Source of the DNA: Polaromonas sp. | GTDB taxonomy: Bacteria > Pseudomonadota > Gammaproteobacteria > Burkholderiales > Burkholderiaceae_C | Direction of reading: 5' to 3' | Assembly (NCBI GenBank): GCA_025362315.1 | Contig: JANYGP010000073.1 | Coordinates: 1 to 40,054 of the forward strand | Length of the DNA: 40,054 bases | In this document: positions 8,319 through 16,555 of the stretch, piece after piece | How the letters are laid out: each line of letters begins with the position of its first letter | Numbering within the stretch: position 1 is the stretch's first letter | The notes under the pieces: model-generated | Seen by the model: the letters and a program-made list of their open reading frames with translations, nothing else | What the model was told of the DNA's origin: nothing | The model's database searches: none | Program-made: the position numbers and the translations under genes

Positions 8319-8745
8319 TACCAACGTGCATCTTTATGCGAAAGATGCGCGCGACACCGACAAGCAGATCCGCGCTACTGAATGGCTGACCTGGTGCTGG
8401 ACGCAGCGCACTGGGCGCGTCAGCACGCAAGTACTCAACGAGTTCTACAACAATGCCATCACCAAATTTCGCACTGTAGTCACCCTTGAGAAGGCGCGCG
8501 AACAGGTTCGCATGTTGCGCCTGTGGCAGCCACCTCACCTGGATACCTACACCGTCGATGGCGCGTGGGCAATGCAAGACCGCTTCAAGCTAAGTTACTG
8601 GGACGCACTCATCATGTCCTCTGCGCAGCAACAAGGCTGCCGGTATTTGCTCAGTGAGGACATGCAGCACCTTCAGCAATACGACACCGTACAGGTCATC
8701 AACCCTTTTCTAACGACGCCTTCTGAATTTGAAAGTTTGAAATGA
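8296..8745 (+). CDS. PIN-domain ribonuclease toxin (VapC-like)
   Basis: The 149-residue protein carries the acidic residues of the PIN fold: D8 in LLFVDTN, E49 in VLNEFYNN, D103 in YWDALIMSSA, and E121/D122 in LLSEDMQ. VapC toxins are Mg-dependent endoribonucleases that cut tRNA or rRNA and are held inactive by the antitoxin; the RNA target here is unknown. All expected active-site residues are present, so the toxin looks intact. Its TGA stop overlaps the ATG of hisC (ATGA at 8742-8745), placing an essential-pathway gene directly behind a toxin in the same transcript. Confidence 0.88.
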   Translation: MSALLFVDTNVHLYAKDARDTDKQIRATEWLTWCWTQRTGRVSTQVLNEFYNNAITKFRTVVTLEKAREQVRMLRLWQPPHLDTYTVDGAWAMQDRFKLSYWDALIMSSAQQQGCRYLLSEDMQHLQQYDTVQVINPFLTTPSEFESLK

Positions 8746-9857
8746 GTTTGGTAAAACCTGACACAAGGCCCATGATTCGCATCCGCCGAGACATCCGAGA
8801 CATGCAAGCCTACCCAATCCAGGACGCTGCTGGCATGGTCAAGCTGGACGCCATGGAAAACCCGTATCGGTTGCCAGCTGCGCTGCAGGCGCATCTGGGC
8901 CAGCGACTGGGCGCGCTGGCTGTCAACCGTTACCCGGATAGCCGGATCAATGACCTGCGCCATGCGTTGGCTGATTACGCGCAGATGCCCGAGGGCTTTG
9001 ACATCATGCTGGGCAATGGCTCAGATGAGCTGATCACGCTGCTGGCGCTGGCTTGTGATGTGCCACCGAGCGCAGTGAGTGACCACAAAAGTGCCGTGAT
9101 GCTTGCGCCCCTGCCTGGGTTTGTGATGTACGCCATCAGTGCGCAACTGCAGGGACTGCAGTTTGTTGGCGTACCGCTGACGCCGGACTTTGAGCTGGAC
9201 GAAGCTGCCATGCTGGCAGCAATTGCCCTGCATAAACCAGCCATTACTTACCTGGCTTATCCCAACAATCCCACAGCCAATTTATGGGACGACAGTGCCA
9301 TTGAAAACATCGTCAACGCCGTGGGCCAACAAGGCGGATTGGTGGTGATGGACGAGGCATACCAGCCATTTGCCAGCAAAAGTTATATCAATCGCATTGC
9401 CCGGCACAGCCACGTGCTGCTGATGCGAACGCTCAGCAAATTTGGCCTGGCGGGCGTTCGCCTGGGGTACATGATGGGCCCGAAGACGCTGATTGCAGAA
9501 ATTGACAAGGTACGGCCGCCATACAACATCAGCGTACTGAACTGCGAATGCGCGCTGTTTGCACTTGAAAACAAAGATGTGTTTGCTGCTCAAGCGCAGG
9601 ATTTAATTGCGCAACGTGCTATCGTTTTAGAAGCATTGCAAACTATGCCAAGTGTTAAATGCTGGAAAAGTGACGCCAACATGATTCTTGCCCGCGTGGC
9701 TGACAGCACCAAAACGTTTGAGGCCATGAAAGCCCATGGCGTGCTGGTTAAAAACGTTTCTAAAATGCATCCACTGCTTGCCAATTGTTTGCGCCTGACA
9801 GTTGGCACGGCCGATGAAAATCAGCTGATGCTGGCAGCGCTTGAAAAATCTCTATGA
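8742..9857 (+). CDS. hisC: Histidinol-phosphate aminotransferase
   Basis: HisC is the PLP-dependent enzyme converting imidazole-acetol phosphate and glutamate to histidinol phosphate. The 371 residues include [12 protein letters not shown] near residue 30, the [14 protein letters not shown] asparagine motif, [11 protein letters not shown], and the Schiff-base lysine motif [18 protein letters not shown]. The start overlaps the toxin stop; an alternative ATG at 8772 (MIRIRRD) would lose ten residues. Family members usually have some residues before the IRxD motif, so 8742 is preferred. The 3' end overlaps hisB by 4 bases. Confidence 0.95.
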   Translation: MSLVKPDTRPMIRIRRDIRDMQAYPIQDAAGMVKLDAMENPYRLPAALQAHLGQRLGALAVNRYPDSRINDLRHALADYAQMPEGFDIMLGNGSDELITLLALACDVPPSAVSDHKSAVMLAPLPGFVMYAISAQLQGLQFVGVPLTPDFELDEAAMLAAIALHKPAITYLAYPNNPTANLWDDSAIENIVNAVGQQGGLVVMDEAYQPFASKSYINRIARHSHVLLMRTLSKFGLAGVRLGYMMGPKTLIAEIDKVRPPYNISVLNCECALFALENKDVFAAQAQDLIAQRAIVLEALQTMPSVKCWKSDANMILARVADSTKTFEAMKAHGVLVKNVSKMHPLLANCLRLTVGTADENQLMLAALEKSL

Positions 9858-10471
9858 CCACAACTTCAATGACGCTTCCTACGGCACGCATTGCCGAAGT
9901 CTCACGCAACACTGCCGAGACCAAAATCACTGTCAAGCTCAACCTTGATGGAACGGGCCAAGCCAGCCTGTCAACGGGCATCGGCTTTTTTGACCACATG
10001 CTCGACCAGATTGCGCGCCATGGCCTGATCGACCTGGACATCCAGTGCGTCGGCGACCTGCACATTGACGGCCACCACACCGTTGAAGACGTGGGCATCA
10101 CTTTGGGGCAGGCAGTGGCAAAAGCTGTCGGTGATAAAAAAGGTTTGCGTCGCTACGGCCATGCCTATGTGCCGCTGGACGAAGCGCTCAGTCGGGTGGT
10201 GATCGACTTTTCTGGCCGGCCCGGGCTGGACATGCACGTGCCATTCAAGAGCGGCATGATTGGCACGTTTGACAGCCAGCTGGCGTTTGAGTTTTTTCAG
10301 GGTTTTGTGAACCATGCATTCGTGACGCTGCACATTGACAACCTGCGCGGCGAAAACTCGCACCATCAGGCAGAGACGGTTTTCAAAGCGTTTGCACGTG
10401 CGCTTCGCATGGCGCTGGAAATTGACCCACGCGCTGCCCACACCATTCCATCGACCAAAGGCTCGTTGTAA
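9854..10471 (+). CDS. hisB: Imidazoleglycerol-phosphate dehydratase
   Basis: HisB removes water from imidazoleglycerol phosphate, step six of histidine synthesis, with bound Mn. At 205 residues it is the stand-alone dehydratase without a histidinol-phosphatase domain, so a separate phosphatase must exist elsewhere. Metal-binding histidine motifs are plain: [10 protein letters not shown] near residue 75 and [18 protein letters not shown] near residue 170. The N-terminal [18 protein letters not shown] is standard. Translation is coupled to hisC by ATGA; the next gene follows after 110 bases that hold inverted repeats. Confidence 0.97.
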   Translation: MTTTSMTLPTARIAEVSRNTAETKITVKLNLDGTGQASLSTGIGFFDHMLDQIARHGLIDLDIQCVGDLHIDGHHTVEDVGITLGQAVAKAVGDKKGLRRYGHAYVPLDEALSRVVIDFSGRPGLDMHVPFKSGMIGTFDSQLAFEFFQGFVNHAFVTLHIDNLRGENSHHQAETVFKAFARALRMALEIDPRAAHTIPSTKGSL

Positions 10472-10474
10472 CTT

Positions 10475-10528
10475 TGGAGGCTGAAAACTGTCGAAAACAG
10501 CCGTTTTCATGCATGTTTTAAGCCTCCA
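10475..10528 (+). promoter_or_regulatory. Nested inverted repeats in the hisB-hisH spacer
   Basis: TGGAGGCT (10475-10482) pairs with AGCCTCCA (10521-10528); after one mismatch the arms extend with AAAAC and GTTTT. Inside lies a second hairpin, GAAAAC (10493-10498) with GTTTTC (10503-10508). No T-run follows, so it is not a clear intrinsic terminator. It could stabilise or process the message between hisB and hisH. Confidence 0.55.
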
Positions 10529-10568
10529 GCCCACGTATAACCTGCGCAGGCAGCTCCTGATTCGATAG
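10515..10568 (-). repeat. Interspersed repeat, copy 1 (hisB-hisH spacer)
   Basis: Read on the minus strand this shows the family core AGCTGC-C-TGCGC after a GCTAT-like start (ACTATCGAATCAGG), then GTGGGCTGGAGGC and an A-rich end. It contains the palindrome CCTGCGCAGG (10541-10550). Other copies are at 17535, 20377, 37803 and 38887. Confidence 0.6.
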
Positions 10569-10581
10569 TAAACTAATTTCA

Positions 10582-11271
10582 ATGACATTAGCCAAAACCG
10601 TCGCTGTTGTCGATTACGGCATGGGAAATTTGCGGTCCGTGTCCCAAGCCGTGCAGCATGTTGCCCAAGGCAGCGGGTATGAAGTGCTTGTGACCTCCAG
10701 ACCAGAAGAGGTCATGGCAGCTGAGCGCATTGTGCTGCCAGGTCAAGGCGCGATTGCCGACTGCATGCAGGAGCTGGCTGAATCGGGTTTGCTCGAATCC
10801 GTGCTGCACGCTGCTGCCAACAAACCGCTGTTTGGCGTGTGCGTAGGCATGCAAATGCTGCTGAGCCACAGCGCGGAAGGGCGCTTAGGGGACGGCGGCG
10901 TGGGCACGCAGGGGCTGGGATTGATCCCCGGCGAGGTGCTCAAGTTTGAGCTGGCAGGGCAGTTGCAAGCAGATGGCAGCCGTTACAAGGTGCCGCAAAT
11001 GGGCTGGAATCAGGTGAATTATTCAGCCTTTTGTGAGCAGAAAAGTCATCCGATGTGGGAGGATGTGCCTGAGAACGCCTACTTTTACTTTGTTCACAGT
11101 TTTTTCGCCCGTCCGTCTGATACGCGCCACATTGCGGGTACAACCAGCTACGGCGAGCGCTTTGCCTCAGCGATTGCACGCGATAATATTTTTGCAACCC
11201 AGTTTCACCCCGAAAAAAGCGCCGATCAGGGTTTGGCCTTGTACCGCAACTTTCTGAGCTGGAATCCATAA
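10582..11271 (+). CDS. hisH: Imidazole glycerol phosphate synthase, glutaminase subunit
   Basis: HisH releases ammonia from glutamine and passes it to HisF. This 229-residue class-I glutamine amidotransferase has the full triad: Cys87 in [11 protein letters not shown], and His209 with Glu211 in [13 protein letters not shown]. The start [14 protein letters not shown] is the family N-terminus. It is slightly longer than the usual 200-215 residues owing to a loop near residue 100 ([11 protein letters not shown]). It follows hisB after 110 bases and precedes hisA by 28. Confidence 0.96.
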   Translation: MTLAKTVAVVDYGMGNLRSVSQAVQHVAQGSGYEVLVTSRPEEVMAAERIVLPGQGAIADCMQELAESGLLESVLHAAANKPLFGVCVGMQMLLSHSAEGRLGDGGVGTQGLGLIPGEVLKFELAGQLQADGSRYKVPQMGWNQVNYSAFCEQKSHPMWEDVPENAYFYFVHSFFARPSDTRHIAGTTSYGERFASAIARDNIFATQFHPEKSADQGLALYRNFLSWNP

Positions 11272-11299
11272 ATTTTTTTGCTCTGTTTTTAACTGCCAC

Positions 11300-12040
11300 A
11301 TGCTACTTATCCCCGCGATTGACCTGAAAGACGGTCACTGCGTACGCCTCAAGCAAGGCGACATGGACCAATCCACTGTTTTCAGCGAAGACCCGGCGGC
11401 CATGGCGCGAAATTGGGTCAACAAGGGCGCGCGGCGATTGCATTTGGTTGACCTGAACGGTGCGTTTGCTGGCAAACCCAAAAACGACGCAGCCATTAAA
11501 AAAATACTGGCTGAAGTCGGCCTGGAGATTGACGTGCAACTGGGCGGCGGCATACGCGATCTGGACACCATTGAACGCTATCTGGACGCCGGTTTGCGCT
11601 ACGTCATCATTGGCACGGCAGCGGTCAAGAACCCGGGTTTTTTGCAGGACGCCTGCACTGCCTTTGGCGGGCACATCATCGTGGGGCTGGATGCCAAAGA
11701 CGGCAAAGTTGCCACAGATGGCTGGAGCAAAATCACGTCCCACAATGTGATCGACCTGGCCAAAAAGTTTCAGGATTTTGGTGTTGAATCGGTGATCTAC
11801 ACCGACATTGGGCGCGACGGCATGCTGTCAGGCATCAACATGGAAGCCACTGTCAAGCTGGCTCAGGCTTTGACGATTCCGGTTATTGCATCAGGCGGCT
11901 TGTCAAACATGGCCGACATTGAGGCGCTGTGCGCAGTCGAAGACAACGGCGTTGAAGGCGTGATTTGTGGCCGCGCCATCTACAGCGGCGATCTGGATTT
12001 TGAGGCCGCGCAGGCCCGGGCTGATGAACTGAACGGCTGA
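11300..12040 (+). CDS. hisA: Phosphoribosylformimino-AICAR phosphate isomerase
   Basis: HisA is a TIM-barrel isomerase that opens the ribose ring of ProFAR in step four of histidine synthesis. The 246-residue length is normal. Both catalytic aspartates are visible: D8 in [16 protein letters not shown] and D131 in [11 protein letters not shown]. The phosphate-binding repeats appear as [10 protein letters not shown] and [12 protein letters not shown]. It lies between hisH and hisF, 54 bases before the latter, in normal cluster order. Confidence 0.97.
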   Translation: MLLIPAIDLKDGHCVRLKQGDMDQSTVFSEDPAAMARNWVNKGARRLHLVDLNGAFAGKPKNDAAIKKILAEVGLEIDVQLGGGIRDLDTIERYLDAGLRYVIIGTAAVKNPGFLQDACTAFGGHIIVGLDAKDGKVATDGWSKITSHNVIDLAKKFQDFGVESVIYTDIGRDGMLSGINMEATVKLAQALTIPVIASGGLSNMADIEALCAVEDNGVEGVICGRAIYSGDLDFEAAQARADELNG

Positions 12041-12094
12041 GCCCGCCTTTGCGGCTGCTCCCCGCACAGTGCAATAAATCAGACTTTAAAAACA

Positions 12095-12874
12095 ATGCTC
12101 GCCAAAAGAATTATTCCTTGCCTGGACGTGACCGGTGGGCGTGTTGTCAAGGGCGTCAACTTCACCCAGTTGCGTGATGCGGGTGACCCGGTAGAAATCG
12201 CCGCGCGCTACAACGACCAGGGGGCAGATGAGCTGACTTTTCTGGACATCACTGCCACCAGTGATGGCTGTGACCTGATCCTGCACATGATTGAAGCCGT
12301 GGCCAGCCAAGTGTTTATTCCGCTCACTGTTGGCGGAGGTGTGCGTACAGTTGATGATGTGCGGCGGCTCCTCAATGCCGGCGCTGACAAAACCAGTTTT
12401 AATTCAGCCGCTATCGCCAACCCGCAGGTCATTGTTGATGCATCGGCCAAATATGGCGCGCAGTGTATTGTGGTGGCGATTGACGCGAAACGCCGCAGTG
12501 ACGACGAAGCCAAAACCCGCGGTCCCGGCTGGGATGTGTACAGCCATGGCGGGCGCAAAAATACCGGGCTTGACGCTGTAGCGTGGGCCACCGAGATGGC
12601 TCAGCGCGGCGCGGGTGAAATTTTGCTGACCAGCATGGACCGTGACGGCACCAAATCAGGCTTTGACCTCGACTTGACGCGTGCGGTCTGCGACGCTGTC
12701 AGCGTACCCGTCATTGCGTCGGGGGGTGTTGGCACTTTGGCGCATCTGGCTGACGGCATTCAGATCGGCGGCGCAGATGCGGTGCTGGCTGCCAGTATTT
12801 TCCACTACGGTGAATTCACAGTGCAGCAGGCCAAACAACTGATGGCTGAACGCAACATACCCGTGCGCTGGTAA
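12095..12874 (+). CDS. hisF: Imidazole glycerol phosphate synthase, cyclase subunit
   Basis: HisF uses ammonia from HisH to close the imidazole ring and release AICAR. The 259-residue TIM barrel has the catalytic aspartates D11 ([11 protein letters not shown]) and D130 (VVAIDAKRR), and phosphate sites at [11 protein letters not shown] and [12 protein letters not shown]. It is intact. It is the last gene of the hisCBHAF block: a strong hairpin follows and an opposite-strand gene separates it from hisI. Confidence 0.97.
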   Translation: MLAKRIIPCLDVTGGRVVKGVNFTQLRDAGDPVEIAARYNDQGADELTFLDITATSDGCDLILHMIEAVASQVFIPLTVGGGVRTVDDVRRLLNAGADKTSFNSAAIANPQVIVDASAKYGAQCIVVAIDAKRRSDDEAKTRGPGWDVYSHGGRKNTGLDAVAWATEMAQRGAGEILLTSMDRDGTKSGFDLDLTRAVCDAVSVPVIASGGVGTLAHLADGIQIGGADAVLAASIFHYGEFTVQQAKQLMAERNIPVRW

Positions 12875-12881
12875 ATAAAAA

Positions 12882-12909
12882 AGCCAGACCCAGCATTGCT
12901 GGTCTGGCT
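12882..12909. terminator. Hairpin terminator shared by hisF (+) and the FAS1 gene (-)
   Basis: AGCCAGACC (12882-12890) pairs with GGTCTGGCT (12901-12909); with a one-base bulge the stem extends through AGC/GCT. On the minus strand the stem is followed by a T-run (complement of 12876-12881), making a textbook intrinsic terminator for the FAS1 gene. On the + strand the T-run is lacking, so termination after hisF may be partial. Confidence 0.85.
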
Positions 12910-12932
12910 ATCTCTGCGTTTTAAATTCAGGT

Positions 12933-13883
12933 TCAGGCTTTTGGCAAGATCACTTTGTCGATGATGTGAATCACACCATTGCTGGTTAGAACGTCTGTTG
13001 CCGTGATGTTGGCCTGCCGTCCACGCTGGTCAGTGATGACAAAGCCCGGGCTGATGATGAAGGTTTCGCCCTGTACGGTTGCAATTGGCGTTGCTGGAAT
13101 GGACGCTTTCAGTACCTGTCCGCTGACAACGTGATATGTCAGGATTTTGGCGAGCAAAGCAGTGTTGCCAAACAGCGCTGCCTTTGTGACACCCAGCTCG
13201 GTCAATGCGGCGACAAAAGCGGCGTCCGTCGGCGCAAAGACGGTAAACGGTCCAGTCCCGCTCAAGGTCGGTGCCAGGCCGGCTGCAACAACCGCCTCTA
13301 CCAGCAGACTGAAAGTAGGAACGGCTTGCGCAGTCTGCACAATGTTTTTATTGGCAGGCAGCAAGACTTTGTCGATGATGTGCACGACCCCGTTGGACGC
13401 CTGGACGTCTGTGGTGATGATCTTCGAAGTTCTGTTGCGCCCATCAGTGATGGTTAGCACACCGGCTGGCGCATCAATTTTAAAAATACCTTTTTGCAGT
13501 GTTGTGATGGCTTTGCCCAGTGGGACACCTGATTTTTCAACTTTTGCACCCAGCACGTGGTAAGTCAGCACTGCGGTCAGCAGTGGCTTGTCTTTGAGCA
13601 GCGCGTCCTTGGTAACTCCAAGTTCGCCCAGCAAGGCAACGAATGCATCGTTGGTGGGTGCAAAAACAGTGAAGGGACCTGGGCCGGACAGCGTTGCGGC
13701 CAAATCTGCAGCAATGACCGCTTCGACCAGAATGCTCAAGGACGGTGTGGCTTGTGCAAGCTGAACGATGTTGGCTGCAACAAATGGCGAGGGGTTATCA
13801 GACCCACCGCATCCGGCCAGCAATGACGTTGTACCCGCTGCGGCCGCTGCGCTGGCCAGGACGAGAATGTTTCTTCGGTTCAT
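12933..13883 (-). CDS. Lipoprotein with two FAS1 (fasciclin) domains and Tat-like signal
   Basis: This 316-residue protein begins with NRRNIL, which fits the twin-arginine pattern, then an Ala-rich stretch and a lipobox LAGC with Cys25, so it is predicted to be exported and lipid-anchored. Two FAS1 domains follow (about residues 35-170 and 175-315), each with GPFTVFAPTxxAF, a TYHV strand and a NGVxHIIDKVxLP end. FAS1 domains act in adhesion or surface interactions; the partner is unknown. Start 13883 has AGGAG upstream and yields the signal; an ORF from 13964 only adds 27 poor residues. It sits on the opposite strand inside the his cluster. Confidence 0.9.
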   Translation of the reverse strand: MNRRNILVLASAAAAAGTTSLLAGCGGSDNPSPFVAANIVQLAQATPSLSILVEAVIAADLAATLSGPGPFTVFAPTNDAFVALLGELGVTKDALLKDKPLLTAVLTYHVLGAKVEKSGVPLGKAITTLQKGIFKIDAPAGVLTITDGRNRTSKIITTDVQASNGVVHIIDKVLLPANKNIVQTAQAVPTFSLLVEAVVAAGLAPTLSGTGPFTVFAPTDAAFVAALTELGVTKAALFGNTALLAKILTYHVVSGQVLKASIPATPIATVQGETFIISPGFVITDQRGRQANITATDVLTSNGVIHIIDKVILPKA

Positions 13884-13994
13884 GGTGATGCTCCTGAAAG
13901 TTAAAGATTCGAAATTTGAAAAAACTGAAACTGCGCTTACATCGATATTGATGATATGTAACAAAAGTTACTTATCAGTATTTATCGATACCGA

Positions 13995-14023
13995 ATAGTA
14001 TTTATAAATACTGTACAGTTCAA
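13995..14023 (-). promoter_or_regulatory. Promoter of the FAS1 gene with overlapping palindromes
   Basis: On the minus strand TTGAAC (14018-14023) and TACTAT (13995-14000) are separated by exactly 17 bases, a good sigma-70 arrangement about 110 bases upstream of the ATG. The perfect palindromes AGTATTTATAAATACT (13997-14012) and ACTGTACAGT (14010-14019) occupy the -10, the spacer and the edge of the -35. A further GTAAC-aaaa-GTTAC repeat lies downstream at 13958-13971. This is the geometry of a repressed or spacer-activated promoter. Confidence 0.6.
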
Positions 14024-14051
14024 ATTAATTTTCAAAATGTTACAAAATGGG

Positions 14052-14078
14052 TTGACGTCGCAATTTTTCTCTTCAAAT
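14052..14078 (+). promoter_or_regulatory. Possible promoter for hisI-hisE
   Basis: TTGACG (14052-14057) followed after 15 bases by TCAAAT (14073-14078) is the best sigma-70-like pair upstream of hisI. The spacing is short. A promoter somewhere here is expected because hisI is cut off from hisF by a terminator and an opposite-strand gene. Confidence 0.3.
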
Positions 14079-14118
14079 CCGTAAATGAAGGCAAACACCT
14101 TCAGCGACAATTGAGACC

Positions 14119-14508
14119 ATGAACTGGCTGGACAACATCAAATGGGACGACAAGGGGCTGGTGCCGGTTATCGCCCAGGAATCAACAAGCAGCGACGTGC
14201 TGATGTTTGCGTGGATGAACCGCGAAGCGCTGCAAAAAACCGCTGAGCTGGGCCGCGCGGTGTATTTCAGCCGGTCGCGTGGCAAGCTTTGGTTCAAGGG
14301 TGAAGAGTCTGGCCATGTGCAAACCGTGCATGAAATCCGGCTCGATTGCGACAACGATGTGGTGCTCTTGAAGGTCACCCAGCTGGGCCATGAGCCGGGG
14401 ATCGCCTGCCACACAGGTCGTCACAGCTGCTTTTTCAGTCTTTACAAGGACGGTCAGTGGGTCACCACCGATCCGGTCTTGAAAGATCCTGAAACCATCT
14501 ATAAATAA
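14119..14508 (+). CDS. hisI: Phosphoribosyl-AMP cyclohydrolase
   Basis: HisI opens the adenine ring of phosphoribosyl-AMP, the third step of histidine synthesis, using Zn and Mg. The 129-residue protein has the family motifs [11 protein letters not shown] near residue 33, [14 protein letters not shown], and the metal-ligand run [11 protein letters not shown] near residue 95. It is separate from HisE, as usual in betaproteobacteria. hisE begins 5 bases after its stop. It needs its own promoter or readthrough from hisF. Confidence 0.96.
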   Translation: MNWLDNIKWDDKGLVPVIAQESTSSDVLMFAWMNREALQKTAELGRAVYFSRSRGKLWFKGEESGHVQTVHEIRLDCDNDVVLLKVTQLGHEPGIACHTGRHSCFFSLYKDGQWVTTDPVLKDPETIYK

Positions 14509-14513
14509 CTACC

Positions 14514-14897
14514 ATGAGTTCAAACAGCGACAGCCTGGCCCGTCTGGCAAAGATCATTGAAAGCCGCAAGGTGGCCAACGGTGGCGATCCACAAGCCAGT
14601 TATGTGGCACGCTTGCTGCACAAAGGACCCGATGCTTTTTTGAAAAAGATTGGTGAGGAGGCTACGGAAGTCGTTATGGCTGCCAAAGATGTTGGTTGCA
14701 ACCCGTTAAATCCTGAATTTAAAACCAGTCTGATTGGTGAAGTCGCTGATTTGTGGTTTCACTCGATGATTGCACTTGCCTATTACGGCTTGAGTCCGTC
14801 AGATGTCATTTCCGAGCTGGAACGCCGCGAAGGCACCAGTGGAATTGAAGAAAAAGCCCTGCGCAAAGCCGTGCTGCGCGAATCTGCCAATGAATGA
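14514..14897 (+). CDS. hisE: Phosphoribosyl-ATP pyrophosphatase
   Basis: HisE hydrolyses phosphoribosyl-ATP to phosphoribosyl-AMP and pyrophosphate, the second step of histidine synthesis. It belongs to the all-alpha MazG-like fold: the signature [16 protein letters not shown] and the downstream [19 protein letters not shown] carry the acidic metal ligands. At 127 residues it is a normal stand-alone form. It directly follows hisI and is followed after 12 bases by a membrane protein gene. Confidence 0.95.
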   Translation: MSSNSDSLARLAKIIESRKVANGGDPQASYVARLLHKGPDAFLKKIGEEATEVVMAAKDVGCNPLNPEFKTSLIGEVADLWFHSMIALAYYGLSPSDVISELERREGTSGIEEKALRKAVLRESANE

Positions 14898-14909
14898 AGG
14901 ACACAGGAT

Positions 14910-15287
14910 ATGACCAACGACATCACAACGATTGAGCCACACGAAGGCCTGAAAACCTGGGGCTGGATCAGCTATGTTCTGCATCTGATTGTGGCTGTGG
15001 CAGCCGTGGTGCCAGGCGCCCAGGTGTCAGCTTTTTTGCTGGTTGTTGCGCTGGTGATTGACTTGGTCAAGCGCAGCGATGCCGACAACACATGGCAAGC
15101 TTCTCATTTCAGTTGGCGCATTCGTACCGTGTTGTGGGCGGGTCTTCTGTATTTGTTGACAGCGCCGCTGTGGTTCCTGTTCATCGTGCCCGGCTGGATT
15201 GCATGGACCGCGATTTCCATCTGGTTTTTGTACCGCATTGTTTTGGGTATGGTGCGCATGAACGCAAACAGGGCTGTTCAGTCATGA
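14910..15287 (+). CDS. DUF4870-like small membrane protein
   Basis: The 125-residue protein has three to four hydrophobic segments (about 18-35, 38-52, 70-90, 92-115) and no catalytic motif I recognise. It resembles the small membrane proteins annotated as DUF4870 that often lie between hisE and the HIT gene in relatives. GGACACAGGAT upstream holds a ribosome-binding site. Its stop overlaps the HIT start (ATGA), so the two are coupled. Function is unknown. Confidence 0.72.
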   Translation: MTNDITTIEPHEGLKTWGWISYVLHLIVAVAAVVPGAQVSAFLLVVALVIDLVKRSDADNTWQASHFSWRIRTVLWAGLLYLLTAPLWFLFIVPGWIAWTAISIWFLYRIVLGMVRMNANRAVQS

Positions 15288-15643
15288 GTAATTCGCAGGA
15301 TTGCATTTTTTGCAAAATTGCCTCTGGCGTCATTCCAAGTCGCAAGGCGTTTGAAGACGATGAAATCCTTGCTTTTCATGATATCAATCCCTGGGCGCCG
15401 ATTCATTTTTTGATCATTCCAAAGTTGCATATCGCATCCATGGCACAAATCGGTCCTGAGCATGAGGCTCTCCTTGGGCGCATCATGACGCTGGCACCCA
15501 AACTGGCTCTGGAGCAAGGCTGCAAGCCGTATCCTGAAGGTGGCTTTCGCATCGTAGTCAATACAGGTGCTAACGGTGGTCAGGAAGTCCATCATTTGCA
15601 TGTTCATGTGCTGGGCGGGCCAAGACCATGGCTGAAGGGTTGA
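15284..15643 (+). CDS. HIT family hydrolase (HinT-like)
   Basis: This 119-residue protein is a histidine-triad nucleotide-binding protein of the HinT branch, which hydrolyses purine nucleoside phosphoramidates. It opens with CIFCKIASGVIPS and ends with the triad HHLHVHVLGGPRPW. The start at 15284 is chosen because it gives the canonical N-terminus and overlaps the preceding stop by ATGA; the longer open frame upstream is a shadow of the DUF4870 gene. HIT genes commonly sit between hisE and tatA in this lineage. Confidence 0.93.
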   Translation: MSNSQDCIFCKIASGVIPSRKAFEDDEILAFHDINPWAPIHFLIIPKLHIASMAQIGPEHEALLGRIMTLAPKLALEQGCKPYPEGGFRIVVNTGANGGQEVHHLHVHVLGGPRPWLKG

Positions 15644-15706
15644 CTTTTCAACCCTTTAGAATCGATCATCAATAGCAACCCTCATCCGAGGCATCAGGAG
15701 TTCATC

Positions 15707-15949
15707 ATGGGTTCATTTTCTATCTGGCATTGGGCAATTGTTCTTCTTATTGTGGTGATGGTGTTTGGTACCAAAAAACTGCGCAATATGGGTGGTGATC
15801 TGGGCGGCGCCGTCAAAGGTTTCAAAGATGGCATGAAAGAGGGCGGAGCCTCGGCTGCAGACGAAAAGACAGCGGTTGTGACCAACGCACAGGCGGCAGA
15901 CAAGCCAGCCGACAAAACAACCATTGATGTTGAAGCCAAAAAATTGTGA
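15707..15949 (+). CDS. tatA: Sec-independent protein translocase subunit TatA
   Basis: TatA forms the pore-like assembly of the twin-arginine translocase, which exports folded proteins. The 80 residues begin [25 protein letters not shown], one membrane helix, then the [24 protein letters not shown] amphipathic region and a charged tail. A CAGGAG site precedes the ATG. It starts the tatABC run. Confidence 0.95.
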   Translation: MGSFSIWHWAIVLLIVVMVFGTKKLRNMGGDLGGAVKGFKDGMKEGGASAADEKTAVVTNAQAADKPADKTTIDVEAKKL

Positions 15950-16040
15950 ACATTCACGCTTATCGCTTTGCGTATTGTTTCGTACTTCAAAAGGGTGTTC
16001 CCGGTTTGGAGCAGACCTGTGCAGAAGCTTGTAATCAAGC

Positions 16041-16499
16041 ATGATTGACCTCGGCGTTTCAAAAATTGCGCTGATTGGCGCAGTGGCGCTGATTGTGATT
16101 GGCCCTGAAAAATTGCCACGCCTGGCGCGCACGATCGGCACTCTGCTTGGCAAGGCACAACGCTACGTGGCAGATGTCAAACAGGAAGTCAGCCGGTCAA
16201 TGGAGCTCGATGAACTGAAGAAAATGAAAGACACCGTCGAAGGGGCAGCCCGCGACGTTGAAAATTCCATTCAGACCCATGCTGGCGATTTTGAAAAGTC
16301 ATGGACTGAAACCACGGGTGATGTATCAAGTCACTTGCCTGGGCTGGAGATATTTCCCCAGTACAGCCACCCGAAGAAAAAGTGGCGTCAAAAAACCACC
16401 GCTATGCCGCAGTGGTACAAAGCCCGCTCGGGAACACGTACCAAGGCCTTGTCAGGTGCTGCGCGCGTGGCGCGTTTCAGGCCAGCAAAAAACAATTAA
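16041..16499 (+). CDS. tatB: Sec-independent protein translocase subunit TatB
   Basis: TatB joins TatC in the receptor for twin-arginine signal peptides. The 152-residue protein has the short N-terminal helix ([19 protein letters not shown]) followed by the [20 protein letters not shown] amphipathic helix and a variable tail with a basic end. It lies 91 bases after tatA and 56 before tatC. Confidence 0.94.
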   Translation: MIDLGVSKIALIGAVALIVIGPEKLPRLARTIGTLLGKAQRYVADVKQEVSRSMELDELKKMKDTVEGAARDVENSIQTHAGDFEKSWTETTGDVSSHLPGLEIFPQYSHPKKKWRQKTTAMPQWYKARSGTRTKALSGAARVARFRPAKNN

Positions 16500-16555
16500 A
16501 CACTGCGCACCAGTGACTCTGGCCATCACCATTGCGACTGAGCTCAAAGCCACAC

